Assembly (NCBI GenBank): GCA_910584285.1
Contig: CAJTYK010000012.1
Span: forward strand, 1-48,681
Origin: an uncultured Oscillospiraceae bacterium
Lineage (GTDB): Bacteria > Bacillota > Clostridia > Oscillospirales > Oscillospiraceae
Direction: 5' to 3'
DNA length: 48,681 nucleotides
Part shown: in pieces, positions 39,932 to 48,134 of the stretch
How the letters are laid out: each line of letters opens with the position of its first letter
How positions within the stretch are numbered: position 1 is the stretch's first letter
The notes under the pieces: model-generated
Told to the model about the DNA's origin: nothing
What the model saw: the letters and a program-made list of their open reading frames with translations, nothing else
The model's database searches: none
Translations under genes and position numbers: made by a program

Positions 39932-42900
39932 TTACGCGGCAAAGCCTTCGAGGGTGAATTGATTTTCGTCCACGACAGGCTTCTTCGATTTCTTTTTCTT
40001 CTTTTGTTCTTCCAACGTCCGTTCCAACAGGCCGTCGTAGGTCTGGCGCTGCACACGGGCGCTCTCGGCTTTGATGGTGGGCGCTTCCAGGGCCGGAGTT
40101 TCCGCCACAGGCTGGGCCGCAGGCCGTGTGCGTCGCTCTGGGTTGATGACCGCCATCTTTTTGAACGCGGCGGCGATGTCCTCCACGTTGTCCTTGATGC
40201 CCAGGGACAGCTCCTTCGCCATCTGGGAGGTCAGATCCCGCACGTCGCTCATGGCGGCAAGCCCCTCCTCGGACAGGGTGCCCTCAATGATGCCCGCCAC
40301 CGCCAGCTTGGAGGCCATCAGCTTCATGGCCTTGGCCTGCATGGTGTCCTTGTAGTACAGCAGGTAGACCTCCACCTTCGGCGCGGTCTGGTTGATCCGC
40401 CAGCTCCGGCGGGACGCCTGCCGCAGGGTAAACAGGTTGAAGCCCATGCTGTAAAAAATGAGGGTGGTGAATGCATTCAGATCCAGGCCGGTTTCCACAC
40501 AGCGGGGGTTGGTAATGAGCACCTGGACGCCGGAACGCACCCGCTTCTCCACCCATTCCTCCCGCTTTGCCGGCGGGATCGTGGGGGATAGAATCTCCGT
40601 GCGGTAGCCCTCTTGGGTCAGCAGCTTGAGCAGCTTCTGCTGGGAATCGGTGCGGGTCCAGCTGGTGTAAATGAGCACCCGCTCACCGGCGGCCACCTTC
40701 GCCCGGACAAGTTCCAGCGTCTTTTCCTCTTTAGGCAGGATGTCCTCAAAACAGGCCGCGTTGGCGGGCTTCACGATCACATCGCCGTCAATGGGGTGGA
40801 CGATCTCCGGCTGGTCATAGGGCTGATCCGGGTAAACCGTGAGCAGGTTCAGATAGGCGGACAGCAGCTTGTTGGCCGCCTTCCGGTCTGTTTTCAGCAC
40901 CTTCTGCAAAATCTGCTCGGCCTGTTTGTAGCCGTCCCACACCTTCTTCGGCATATCCAGCGGAATCGGGATCTCCTCGTAGTCCGGCAGATCCTTCCCC
41001 ATGTCGGACAGGGACAGGAACGCCGTATACTCCAGCAGGAACCGGGAGTACACCAGCGGCGACACGCCGGGCAGCTTTTTGCTCCTGGTCTTACGCTTGG
41101 TGGTGCGGCGGTTGGAGTTGTAGTCGGAGTCCACGATTTCATAGGTGTTTTCCACCACGCCGTACTCCGCGTCGAACCAGGCGGGCTTGCGGTGTGGCTT
41201 GTTGTCTTTCTGCATCAGGCCGGGCACCAGGCGGTAGAGCAGGTGGAAAATGCCCGAGCTGTACCCGTTGATGAGGGTGGCGGTCATGCCCACGAACAGC
41301 CTGGACACGCCGTACAGCTCACCCATGGCGTCCCCTTGGCCGCTGGCGTTGTTGTACTCGTGGAGTTCATCACAGAGCGTGGCGTCAATCCGGCCCCGGT
41401 ACTTCTTTTTGATGTAGGTGCTCAGGGCGTACCGGCGGCAGGCGCCCTGCACCGGCTCATAGCCGCCCGAATTTGCCGCGATCTCCTCCAGCCGGGACAG
41501 GATGCGTTGGTTTTTCGTTCGATCCTTGTGCCGCATGGCTTGTTCCCGGTACACCCAGCCATACTCCGCGATCTTGGCCCATTTGATTGGCTTCCCCGGG
41601 TTGATGGCAGACCACAGCTGGCTGCCGCAGGCGGCACAGGTGTGGTTATCCCGGTGCTCCCGCTGGAAATAGAACTGGTCCGCGTTCACCTCGTATTTTG
41701 TGCCGTCGTCGCTGATGGTCATCTGCACCACCTTACCGCAGTCCGGGCAGCGGAAGCCCCTGGCCCTGCGGTCATAGGTGACGGCGGGATAGCGCATATA
41801 GCCGTCCCGGGCCTTCTCCTTGCTGAACACGGCGTACACGTTTTTATCCCCGGCCTCATAGGCCCGGTACAGCCGGTCAAAGTCCGTGATACTCTTGACC
41901 ACCATGGCGAAGGTGTTGGGCAGGGTCTCGCCGATCTCCCGCACCCACTTTTTCGTGACGTGGGATGGGGCCATCACAAGGTTGAAGGTCTTGCTCCGCT
42001 TGCTATGGGCGGCGTGCATCCCCTGGAGCGCGCCCAGGGCGGTAGCGCCGATCTTCGTCTTGCCGGAACCACATTCCGCCACAATGAGGGCGGTTTTTTT
42101 TCGCTTCAGCTGACGCTTGACGGCCTCCGCCACAGCCAACTGGGCGTCATAGAGGGAATAGCCCGCTTTCTCCTGGATGAAATCGTTCACCGCCAGCACC
42201 TCCTCGCTCAAAGGCTCCGTGGCCGGGTCGAACAGAGGCTTGAACTGCTCCCGGATGCGCTGGGCCACGGTGGCGCCAAAGGTGTTGAGGTAGCCGGTGA
42301 CGTTCTCCACGCCGTCGAACCCGTCGGGTTGGCCGGGCACAGCGCCGGGGATGGCGATGGCCCCGCTTTTCAGGCCGCTTTCCAGGATCTCCACCACATT
42401 GGCGTCCTCCGGCTTCAGGCTCAGGACAAAGGCGTCCAGCTTTTCGCGCAGCGAGAGCACCTCCAGCTGGCACAGGTCGCCCTTGGCGGTGAGTTCCCGC
42501 AGCACATAGTCCCGGAACTCCGGGATCAACGGGGCGGCGGTCTTGTGATCCAGCTCCTCAAACAGGCGGCTCCGGTCTCCGGCGGGGCAGAACAGGTAGC
42601 ACCTCCGGGGCTGGATTTCCTGCTGGGTCCCAGCTTCCGCTTCATCATCCTCCTCATCGCCCTGGGGCTCGGCGGTGAGGGCGTCGTCATCGGCCATGAG
42701 CGTGGCGGCGGCGTAGACGCCATCGTGGTTCAGCTGCCTGCGGTAGCCCTTTGGCCTGCTTTTGATCAGCCGTCGCGTGTTGTTCCGCACCGCCTCAATG
42801 GCGCCGCCGCCGTAGATGGCGTCCGACATAGCCCGCACCATCTCCGGGTAGCCGCCGAAACGGATGGCGATGATGGTGCTGTCCCCTCCGGTGTTTTCCA

Positions 42901-42985
42901 AAACGACGGTATCCGCGTAGGCCGTGAGCCGGACGCTTGACTTTGGATCGAAATAGGACAGCTCAATCAATCTGCTTTCTGACAT
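39932..42985 (-). CDS. SF2 helicase (SNF2-like) with zinc ribbon
   Basis: 1017 residues. N-terminal unknown domain (1-130) with an acidic stretch, then the helicase core: Walker A AECGSGKTKIG (304-310), an inserted zinc-ribbon-like unit (RCPDCGK at 412-418 and TCAACGS at 449-455), motif II DELH (539-542), motif III MTATL, and motif VI QASRRSWRINQ near 870. The C-terminus is Lys-rich and ends ENQFTLEGFAA. It would remodel or unwind DNA during element replication or defence. The start at 42985 has AAAGGAAG upstream, at the end of leader B. It is followed by dnaN after 11 bases. Confidence 0.88.
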   Translation of the reverse strand: MSESRLIELSYFDPKSSVRLTAYADTVVLENTGGDSTIIAIRFGGYPEMVRAMSDAIYGGGAIEAVRNNTRRLIKSRPKGYRRQLNHDGVYAAATLMADDDALTAEPQGDEEDDEAEAGTQQEIQPRRCYLFCPAGDRSRLFEELDHKTAAPLIPEFRDYVLRELTAKGDLCQLEVLSLREKLDAFVLSLKPEDANVVEILESGLKSGAIAIPGAVPGQPDGFDGVENVTGYLNTFGATVAQRIREQFKPLFDPATEPLSEEVLAVNDFIQEKAGYSLYDAQLAVAEAVKRQLKRKKTALIVAECGSGKTKIGATALGALQGMHAAHSKRSKTFNLVMAPSHVTKKWVREIGETLPNTFAMVVKSITDFDRLYRAYEAGDKNVYAVFSKEKARDGYMRYPAVTYDRRARGFRCPDCGKVVQMTISDDGTKYEVNADQFYFQREHRDNHTCAACGSQLWSAINPGKPIKWAKIAEYGWVYREQAMRHKDRTKNQRILSRLEEIAANSGGYEPVQGACRRYALSTYIKKKYRGRIDATLCDELHEYNNASGQGDAMGELYGVSRLFVGMTATLINGYSSGIFHLLYRLVPGLMQKDNKPHRKPAWFDAEYGVVENTYEIVDSDYNSNRRTTKRKTRSKKLPGVSPLVYSRFLLEYTAFLSLSDMGKDLPDYEEIPIPLDMPKKVWDGYKQAEQILQKVLKTDRKAANKLLSAYLNLLTVYPDQPYDQPEIVHPIDGDVIVKPANAACFEDILPKEEKTLELVRAKVAAGERVLIYTSWTRTDSQQKLLKLLTQEGYRTEILSPTIPPAKREEWVEKRVRSGVQVLITNPRCVETGLDLNAFTTLIFYSMGFNLFTLRQASRRSWRINQTAPKVEVYLLYYKDTMQAKAMKLMASKLAVAGIIEGTLSEEGLAAMSDVRDLTSQMAKELSLGIKDNVEDIAAAFKKMAVINPERRTRPAAQPVAETPALEAPTIKAESARVQRQTYDGLLERTLEEQKKKKKSKKPVVDENQFTLEGFAA

Positions 42986-43012
42986 TCATCTGCGTACTTC
43001 CTTTCTGGACGC

Positions 43013-43187
43013 AAAAAAAGACCGTGACCGCCCTGCTGGGCAACTCACAGTCTTCGCACGTCCGTATTTTGTTCTTCCAGGCCGCTTCAGTCCGGCGGAG
43101 GGCAGACTTCACCCCTTTCTACGCCGTTCCTCCCTCGCTTACTCCGCCCTAACTTACTCCGCCCTGAAATACAGCTTCATTGTACCA
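43013..43187 (-). promoter_or_regulatory. Conserved 5' leader B (extended -10 promoter, tandem repeats, attenuator)
   Basis: Minus strand, same order as leader A: extended -10 TGG-TACAAT (43187-43179), tandem 15-bp repeats GGGCGGAGTAAGTTA and GGGCGGAGTAAGCGA (43164-43150 and 43149-43135), the conserved middle with the GCCG...CGGC stem-loop, and a terminator GACTGTGAGTTGCCC / GGGCGGTCACGGTC followed by T7 (43053-43013). It ends 27 bases before the helicase start codon. The flanking genes on the 3' side are unrelated in the two loci, so the leader itself is the conserved unit. Confidence 0.7.
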
Positions 43188-43232
43188 TGTTGGGGCGCGG
43201 GCGGATAGGTGGAGGGGTTCCACCATACGGCG

Positions 43233-44096
43233 CTACCTCCAAAACCCGATGAAATCTGTCCCTTTGCCAGGGGTCACGCAGATCATGTTCTCCACCGAAC
43301 CCTGCGGTTTGCTGTCCGCTCCCACCATTTGCAGCAGCATACCGAGGGCATCATGGATCCCTGCCTGCTCCTGGGCGTTGTAGGATGCGGCATAGATGGG
43401 TTGATTTTCCCAAATTGCGTTCATCAGCTCCGGCTTTTGGATCAAGCCCGCGTCCAGCCATCGGCCGCGCACCTCCAGCAGTTCAAAAATCGCGACGCAG
43501 CTGGTTCGATCATCAAAAAACAGGTAGTCCAGCTCCACATCATTGGCTTTGCTGTGGGCCAATTTTTTCCCGGCCTGGGCCACACCGTCTGAAAACTCCG
43601 TAGACCAAACCGGGTGGCAGACCGCCAAAGCGGTTTTGCATTGGCTGGTTTCCAGCCAGTACACCCCATTGTCCAGTGCCTTGTACCGAAGCGTCCAGCC
43701 CCAGGGGGTGTAAGGCGGCACAGGGAACGAGCCAAAGTAAGAGGGGCACAGCTCCATGCCCTCCATGGCGGCGTCGGACAGTGACCAGCCCTCAAGGGGT
43801 GGGCTGCCGTGACTGGATTGGTTTTTGCACAACTCGTATAGGATGGCCGTCCACCCGCCCTCATCCGGCGGGTCGATGGCGTACAGCAGGCCCGGTATGC
43901 CGTCCAAGGCCCTGCCCAAAGCGAGGGCTTCCCGGGAGATGGGCGCACCCGGCAAGACCAGGTAGTATTCGCTGCAAGGGTATACGCTGTCCGGGTCCGG
44001 CTGGACGGTGAGGGAGTAGACGCCTGAGCATAATTCCTCCCAGCCCGTGACCTCGCCCAATCCGTATTGTAATGCTGACAGCAGTTCTTCGTCCAT
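43233..44096 (-). CDS. 287-residue unknown protein, copy B of a duplicated family
   Basis: 287 residues, homologous to the product of 28162-29004 (shared YNAQEQAGIHDALG, PELMNAIW, LDNGVYWLET, GTDFIGFW). No known family. Start at 44096 has only a weak purine-rich site. As in copy A, it lies between a divergent XRE regulator gene and the conserved leader, so the whole module is duplicated, not just the gene. Function is unknown. Confidence 0.75.
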   Translation of the reverse strand: MDEELLSALQYGLGEVTGWEELCSGVYSLTVQPDPDSVYPCSEYYLVLPGAPISREALALGRALDGIPGLLYAIDPPDEGGWTAILYELCKNQSSHGSPPLEGWSLSDAAMEGMELCPSYFGSFPVPPYTPWGWTLRYKALDNGVYWLETSQCKTALAVCHPVWSTEFSDGVAQAGKKLAHSKANDVELDYLFFDDRTSCVAIFELLEVRGRWLDAGLIQKPELMNAIWENQPIYAASYNAQEQAGIHDALGMLLQMVGADSKPQGSVENMICVTPGKGTDFIGFWR

Positions 44097-44136
44097 TTCA
44101 TTTTCTCTCTTTCTATCTGCTCACAATAATTAGTCA

Positions 44137-44206
44137 CCTTTGGGATAATCCTATCAAAAAATATATGCTACTGTCAATACCAAAGTAGTCATATAAAGGA
44201 TAGGAT
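44137..44206. promoter_or_regulatory. Candidate operator region for the second XRE regulator
   Basis: In the 118-bp AT-rich gap between divergent genes: CCTTTGGGAT (44137-44146) faces ATACCAAAGT (44177-44186), 8 of 10 matching as inverted repeat, and ATCCTATC (44148-44155) faces GATAGGAT (44199-44206), perfect. It differs from the palindrome at 29031-29067, so the two regulators have probably separate targets. Confidence 0.35.
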
Positions 44207-44214
44207 GAATACTG

Positions 44215-44466
44215 ATGAAGTTATTAGCTACAGATGGGAAATGTAATGCCTGTGGAGAACGTGTGCGTACAGCAAGAGAAAAATGCGGTCTTTCTCAAGA
44301 AGCTCTGGCCGCAAAGATTCAATTAAAAGGGCATTCACTGACGCAAAAAGCAGTCAGCCGGATTGAGACTGGCATCCGTGTTGTGCCGGATTACGAAATA
44401 CCATTGTTGGCAGAAGCGTTGGGAGTTGATCCATTGTGGCTTCTGGGCCTTTCCGATATACCATAA
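44215..44466 (+). CDS. XRE-family transcriptional regulator (copy B)
   Basis: 83 residues with a Cro/C1-type helix-turn-helix: REKCGLSQEALAAKIQLKG, then SLTQKAVSRIETGIRVVPDYE and LAEALGVDPLWLLGL. The N-terminus has a CNACG pair. It is divergent to the 287-residue gene at 44096. It is a different XRE subgroup from the regulator at 29121, although both occupy the same place in their module. Likely represses the divergent transcript. Confidence 0.88.
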   Translation: MKLLATDGKCNACGERVRTAREKCGLSQEALAAKIQLKGHSLTQKAVSRIETGIRVVPDYEIPLLAEALGVDPLWLLGLSDIP

Positions 44467-44505
44467 AAAGCGGCCCTGCGCTCCCATTGACGAAGCGCAG
44501 GGCCG
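44465..44505 (-). terminator. Intrinsic terminator of the S1-protein gene
   Basis: Minus strand: CGGCCCTGCGCT / AGCGCAGGGCCG stem (12 bp) followed by a T5 run, 6 bases after the S1-gene stop codon. It faces the end of the convergent XRE gene. Confidence 0.8.
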
Positions 44506-44511
44506 TTGTCC

Positions 44512-45864
44512 TTACCGCTTACTCAAAATTTTGCCGTACATCTGCCGCTTCTCCCGCTCAAACCGCTGCACCACCAGCGTGACGTGATCCCCGGACTGGA
44601 ACTCGGAGTCCTCGTGCTGGTAGGAGTAGTTGCACATACACACCGTGCCGTCGGGCAGATTGCAGAACACCCCACCGCCGTACTTCCCGGCGATCACCGC
44701 ATACCGGCGGCTGCCCACGGGATGGCGCTGCTCCGCGCCCTCGAAGGGGTTGGTCTCCGTCTCCTTCACCGAGATCTGCAAATCCCGCTGGGCGGCGTCA
44801 TAGCCCTTCACGATGCAGTCCAGCTCATCGCCGGGGTGGTACTGGGTGCGCAGGTCGGCGATGGCGGTGTAGCTCAGATCACGCTGGGTCAGATCCATAT
44901 CATGGCCGTAGCACTCCGCCAGGCAACGGCGCGGCCCCACCGCCAGCAGGCGGCACTTCACCCGGGAGCCCTCCCGGCACAGGTCGGGGCGGTGGGCGAA
45001 GAAATACCGCTGGGCGCGGGACGCCTGTCGCCGGGACGCGATGGCGTAGCCCCCCTCGCGATCCACCTTGGTGATGATGAAGTCGATGCTGGCGCCCATC
45101 ATGTTCTGAAGGACGTAGTCCGGGCGGGCCTCCCCCATCCACATCTCGGTGGCGGGGATGTAAACCGGCACCCGGTAGACCAGCACCATCACGCAGTACA
45201 TGGTGCGCCGTTCCACCCGGCCGGTCTCCCTGCTGCGCACGTTCATGGAGTGGGGGTCAGCGCCGATGATCGTGCCGGACAGGGCGCTGTGGCCTCGGAA
45301 GGAGGCGTAGATGGAGTTCCACGCCTGCCGTTCCTCCGCAGTAAGGCCCCGATCCAGCTCGTGGAAGTCCAGGGCGAAGAAGCTCTGGCGCTCCGTCAGG
45401 GGCGGCGCGGGGGGCGTGTCCTCATCTGCCCCGGGTTCCGTCGGCGGTACATCGTCCCCGGCCCGGGCAAAAATCGGATCGGTGGGCGGATCATCCTCCG
45501 TAGGCTTGTCCCCATCGGGCCCCGGTTCCTGTGCGTCTAAAGGCTGCCCATCCCCCGGCGCGGTGTCGAGCGGCTCCATGGGGGGAGCTTCCTCCGGGCC
45601 GCTGTCCGGCGGAACCGGGGGCGCGGCCGCGTCCACCGCCATCACCTCCTCGGCCTTCCCATCGCCGTCCCTCGGCAGGTCGGGGACATCGCCGGACACA
45701 GCATTGCCCGGTTCCCCAAACTCCGGAGGCGGGCTTCCGTCGGGCGCGCCCATGTCCTGGGGCGTTTCTCCCAGGGCTGCGCGGGCTTCCTCCCCGGCTT
45801 GCTCCACCGTCATGGCGGCAGTCTGCTCGGGTTCCTCTGCGGGATTGACTTTCTTTTTAGGCAT
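44512..45864 (-). CDS. S1-domain RNA-binding-like protein with long disordered N-terminus
   Basis: 450 residues. Residues 1-160 are Pro/Asp/Glu-rich and disordered. The rest contains two S1-like OB-folds: GASIDFIITKVDREGGYAIAS (around 255-330) and the final unit with YHPGDELDCIVKGYD and GDHVTLVVQRFE, plus VFCNLPDGTVCMCNY. S1 domains bind RNA or single-stranded DNA. Proteins of this layout recur in ICE-type regions of Clostridia next to RepA; their role is not known. The gene is followed by a terminator, so it may end the repA-side operon. Confidence 0.78.
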   Translation of the reverse strand: MPKKKVNPAEEPEQTAAMTVEQAGEEARAALGETPQDMGAPDGSPPPEFGEPGNAVSGDVPDLPRDGDGKAEEVMAVDAAAPPVPPDSGPEEAPPMEPLDTAPGDGQPLDAQEPGPDGDKPTEDDPPTDPIFARAGDDVPPTEPGADEDTPPAPPLTERQSFFALDFHELDRGLTAEERQAWNSIYASFRGHSALSGTIIGADPHSMNVRSRETGRVERRTMYCVMVLVYRVPVYIPATEMWMGEARPDYVLQNMMGASIDFIITKVDREGGYAIASRRQASRAQRYFFAHRPDLCREGSRVKCRLLAVGPRRCLAECYGHDMDLTQRDLSYTAIADLRTQYHPGDELDCIVKGYDAAQRDLQISVKETETNPFEGAEQRHPVGSRRYAVIAGKYGGGVFCNLPDGTVCMCNYSYQHEDSEFQSGDHVTLVVQRFEREKRQMYGKILSKR

Positions 45865-45890
45865 ACTGATTTCCTCTAAAAATCTATTTT

Positions 45891-46421
45891 TTACGGCCCG
45901 TTAGAGCCATAAAAGCGATGGGAGCCGTCCAGCTGGCGAGCGGCGAAAAAGTGCTTGGGGGGCAGCGTCAGCCCTTTGGGGGGCTCACCGCTGTCCGTGA
46001 TCCAGACGATGCGCTCCGCTTTGCCCCGCTCCAGCAGCTCAGCGGGCGCGGCGTCCAGCGAGGCTACGGTGAAGAGTCGGAGCTCATCCCCGCCGTAGGC
46101 GAAGCGCAGCAGCCGGGGCGGTTCCCGGCTGGAGTTGAACTCCTGGGGTTTGCCCCCCGTCAGCTCAAGCATCACGTCGATGGCCTCCAGGCGGCGGGCA
46201 TCCGGCTGGGCATTGGACAGCCACACCAGCCCATCGTCCAGCCGCACATCGGCGGTACCCGCACGCAGCTGCCGCAGCATGACCTCCATGCGGGCCTGGG
46301 TGATTTCAAAGCCGTCCTGTTGGAACCTGCCCCGTACCAGGGCGTGGAGCTGTCGCCGCCGGACACAGTTCAGCTTTTTCAGCACATCCAGGATGAATCT
46401 CTGCTGTATGGACAAAAACAT
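45891..46421 (-). CDS. DUF5697-like protein next to RepA
   Basis: 176 residues. The N-terminus FLSIQQRFILDVLKKLNCVRRRQLHALV is a winged-helix-like start that I associate with DUF5697 of Clostridia mobile elements; the C-terminal half is a mixed alpha/beta domain (LRLFTVASLDAAPAELL, ERIVWITDSG). The start at 46421 has GGGAGG 8 bases upstream; a GTG at 46430 is possible. It follows repA with no gap. DNA binding near the replication origin is plausible. Confidence 0.65.
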   Translation of the reverse strand: MFLSIQQRFILDVLKKLNCVRRRQLHALVRGRFQQDGFEITQARMEVMLRQLRAGTADVRLDDGLVWLSNAQPDARRLEAIDVMLELTGGKPQEFNSSREPPRLLRFAYGGDELRLFTVASLDAAPAELLERGKAERIVWITDSGEPPKGLTLPPKHFFAARQLDGSHRFYGSNGP

Positions 46422-46426
46422 GGCCG

Positions 46427-47425
46427 TCACCTCCCAGGCGGTTGTCGAAGGCCGTTCAAATATGGGTCTACCATCAGGTCGCTCTCGCTCTCCGCGATGC
46501 AGTTGAAAATGGTGGCCATGGTGTAGGCGGTGGAGGTCTTCACCGGCCTGTCCAGGTTGGCGTGGAGTTTGGCCTCAGCCGCCTGCAAAATTGTGTAATC
46601 CAGCAGCTTCAGCCTGGCCCGCACACGGCTCTGGGGGAGCGTAGCGTTGCCCACCCGAAAGCTGTCCGCGTAAAAAAGCCGCTCGATGGCGTTTTCAAAC
46701 ACCCGGGCGGTTTCGCTGGGGAAACACTGGAGCTCACAGCCGTCCAAAATGCCCGTGAGCTCCGCTTCCCCGTCCGTCGGCCCATCCCCGCGCGGAACGG
46801 ACAGACCGACATCAGGTTGACTGGGGTAAGTATGACTAAGGTCTTTATAACTTGGCCGCGGTTTCCGCGGTTCTGGAACCTCCGATGCTGCGGTTTTAGA
46901 AGCGCAGTCTTTGCGGTTCTTGCCGCCCTGATCCTGCGGTTCTTGGGAGGGCGTGGGAAAATCCGGGCCGTCAAGAACCTCGGAATCGGCGGTTCTGGAG
47001 GCACCGTCAGCCGGGTCTACAAAGGGGGCGCTGGTGTAGTCCGGGTCGTCCTGGGGCTCCACGGTAGCCAGGTAGATTTGGTTGGCGTCGCCCCGGCCGC
47101 ACCGCTTCTCCCAGATCAGGTTCAGCCCCTTCAGCGTACGGAACGCCGCCGTCACCCGCTGCTCACAAACCCGCAGCTCCCGGGCCAACTCCTTCCGGGG
47201 GAAGATGACGAACACCTCCCCGAAGTCGTTCACCCAGCCGTTCCTGCGGGAGAGCTGGAAGCGGTTGAGTAAAAAGGTGTAGGCCACCTTGGCGTCCAAA
47301 CTCATGCCGGCATAGCGCGGATCGGAAAACAGCCAGCGGGGCATCTGCATATGGTAAATACTTTGCACGTCCGTCTGCTTCATCAAGGTGAAGGACGGGC
47401 GCTCTTTCATAGCTGCGGCCCTCAT
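46427..47425 (-). CDS. repA: Replication initiator protein A (RepA_N type)
   Basis: 332 residues. The RepA_N winged-helix domain (about 20-120) is recognisable: YHMQMPRWLFSDPRYAGMSLDAKVAYTFLLNRF and FVIFPRKELARELRVC, joined by a low-complexity linker to a C-terminal domain (about 225-320) of the DUF6017 type. Such initiators are standard in Tn1549-like ICEs and low-GC plasmids. GGAGGT lies 7 bases before the ATG at 47425. It leads the leftward gene block (repA, DUF5697-like, S1 protein), and the origin may lie close by, but I cannot identify it. Confidence 0.85.
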   Translation of the reverse strand: MRAAAMKERPSFTLMKQTDVQSIYHMQMPRWLFSDPRYAGMSLDAKVAYTFLLNRFQLSRRNGWVNDFGEVFVIFPRKELARELRVCEQRVTAAFRTLKGLNLIWEKRCGRGDANQIYLATVEPQDDPDYTSAPFVDPADGASRTADSEVLDGPDFPTPSQEPQDQGGKNRKDCASKTAASEVPEPRKPRPSYKDLSHTYPSQPDVGLSVPRGDGPTDGEAELTGILDGCELQCFPSETARVFENAIERLFYADSFRVGNATLPQSRVRARLKLLDYTILQAAEAKLHANLDRPVKTSTAYTMATIFNCIAESESDLMVDPYLNGLRQPPGR

Positions 47426-47468
47426 AGGGGCACCTCCTCATAACCAAATTTTTTCTGCCTCAAAGTTC

Positions 47469-47497
47469 TTGCGTATCTATCAGGAAGCTGATATACT
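47469..47497 (+). promoter_or_regulatory. Promoter of the toxin-antitoxin pair
   Basis: TTGCGT (47469-47474), 17-bp spacer, TATACT (47492-47497), 33 bases before the antitoxin ATG. An AAAGGGGG site precedes the start. Autorepression by the antitoxin here is expected from the family. Confidence 0.65.
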
Positions 47498-47529
47498 AAT
47501 GGTAGAGCAAACTGAAAGGGGGCTGTGTC

Positions 47530-47796
47530 ATGACGATCAAACCGTCCACCGCTTTGCGGAATGAATACCTGCAAATTTCATCGTTGGCCCGTGAAACCGG
47601 CGAACCCATCTTCATCACGAATAAGGGACAGGCCGATGGCGTCTATATGAGCATTGAGGCCTATGAGGAGCGGGAGAAAATGCTTGCCCACCGCGCCAGC
47701 ATCCTGGCCGCCGAGGCTGAGCGTTTGGCCGGCGCGCCTACCCATTCTGTGGACGAGGTGCGGGCGAAGCTGAAGGAGAAGTACAGCCATGCCTAA
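47530..47796 (+). CDS. Phd/YefM-type antitoxin
   Basis: 88 residues with the Phd/YefM layout: an N-terminal DNA-binding part (TALRNEYLQISSLARETGEPIFITNKGQADGVYMS) and a C-terminal helical tail that wraps the toxin. It overlaps the toxin gene by 8 bases, the usual order antitoxin then toxin. Placed between repA and the transfer gene, it would stabilise the element in the cell. Confidence 0.88.
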   Translation: MTIKPSTALRNEYLQISSLARETGEPIFITNKGQADGVYMSIEAYEEREKMLAHRASILAAEAERLAGAPTHSVDEVRAKLKEKYSHA

Positions 47797-48100
47797 ATGC
47801 CGTGTGGAATTGCTTGACGCCGCATGGCGGGATGTGGACAAGATCGCTGACTTTCATTTGGAAAAGGTCGGCGCGGATTCTGCCCAGCGCGTCACAGATA
47901 AGATTTTGGACAGCGTAGAAAATCTGGCCGAATTTCCGCTAATGGGGCCTCCCCATCCCGATCCGGAATTGGCCATCCAGGGCTATCGCAAACTGGTGCT
48001 GACCAAAACCTATGTGGCGGTGTATCGTGTGATCGACAATGTGGTGCTTGTTTACCGCGTTGTCAACGGAGCTACGGATTACCCCAAATTGTTAAAGTGA
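47789..48100 (+). CDS. RelE/ParE-family toxin
   Basis: 103 residues of the RelE/ParE fold: VELLDAAWRDVDKIADFHLE at the start, LAEFPLMGPPHPDPEL in the middle, and the C-terminal YRKLVLTKTYVAVYRVIDNVVLVYRVVNG with the conserved Tyr/Arg strand. Whether it cuts mRNA (RelE) or inhibits gyrase (ParE) cannot be told from the sequence. Its ATG lies within the antitoxin gene. Confidence 0.88.
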   Translation: MPKCRVELLDAAWRDVDKIADFHLEKVGADSAQRVTDKILDSVENLAEFPLMGPPHPDPELAIQGYRKLVLTKTYVAVYRVIDNVVLVYRVVNGATDYPKLLK

Positions 48101-48103
48101 AAG

Positions 48104-48134
48104 CTCCCGCCGGGATTCACCTCCCCGGCGGGAG
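48104..48134 (+). terminator. Hairpin after the toxin gene
   Basis: CTCCCGCCGG / CCGGCGGGAG stem with 11-base loop, followed by TTCTTC, 4 bases after the toxin stop codon. It overlaps the last bases of the convergent TraG gene and is a weak terminator at best. Confidence 0.55.

Noticed and set aside
39932..39970. Clamp-binding motif in the helicase C-terminus (QFTLEGF)
   Set aside because: Spacing does not match the QxxLF or QLxLxF consensus, although the neighbouring dnaN makes the idea tempting.
40613..42940. 775-codon plus-strand frame opposite the helicase
   Set aside because: Shadow frame; all helicase motifs are on the minus strand.
42956..42985. Start of the helicase as a leader-derived fusion reading through from the leader
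   Set aside because: In leader B the upstream frame stops (TGA) just before the helicase ATG; only leader A stays open into the JAB gene, so read-through fusion is not a shared feature.
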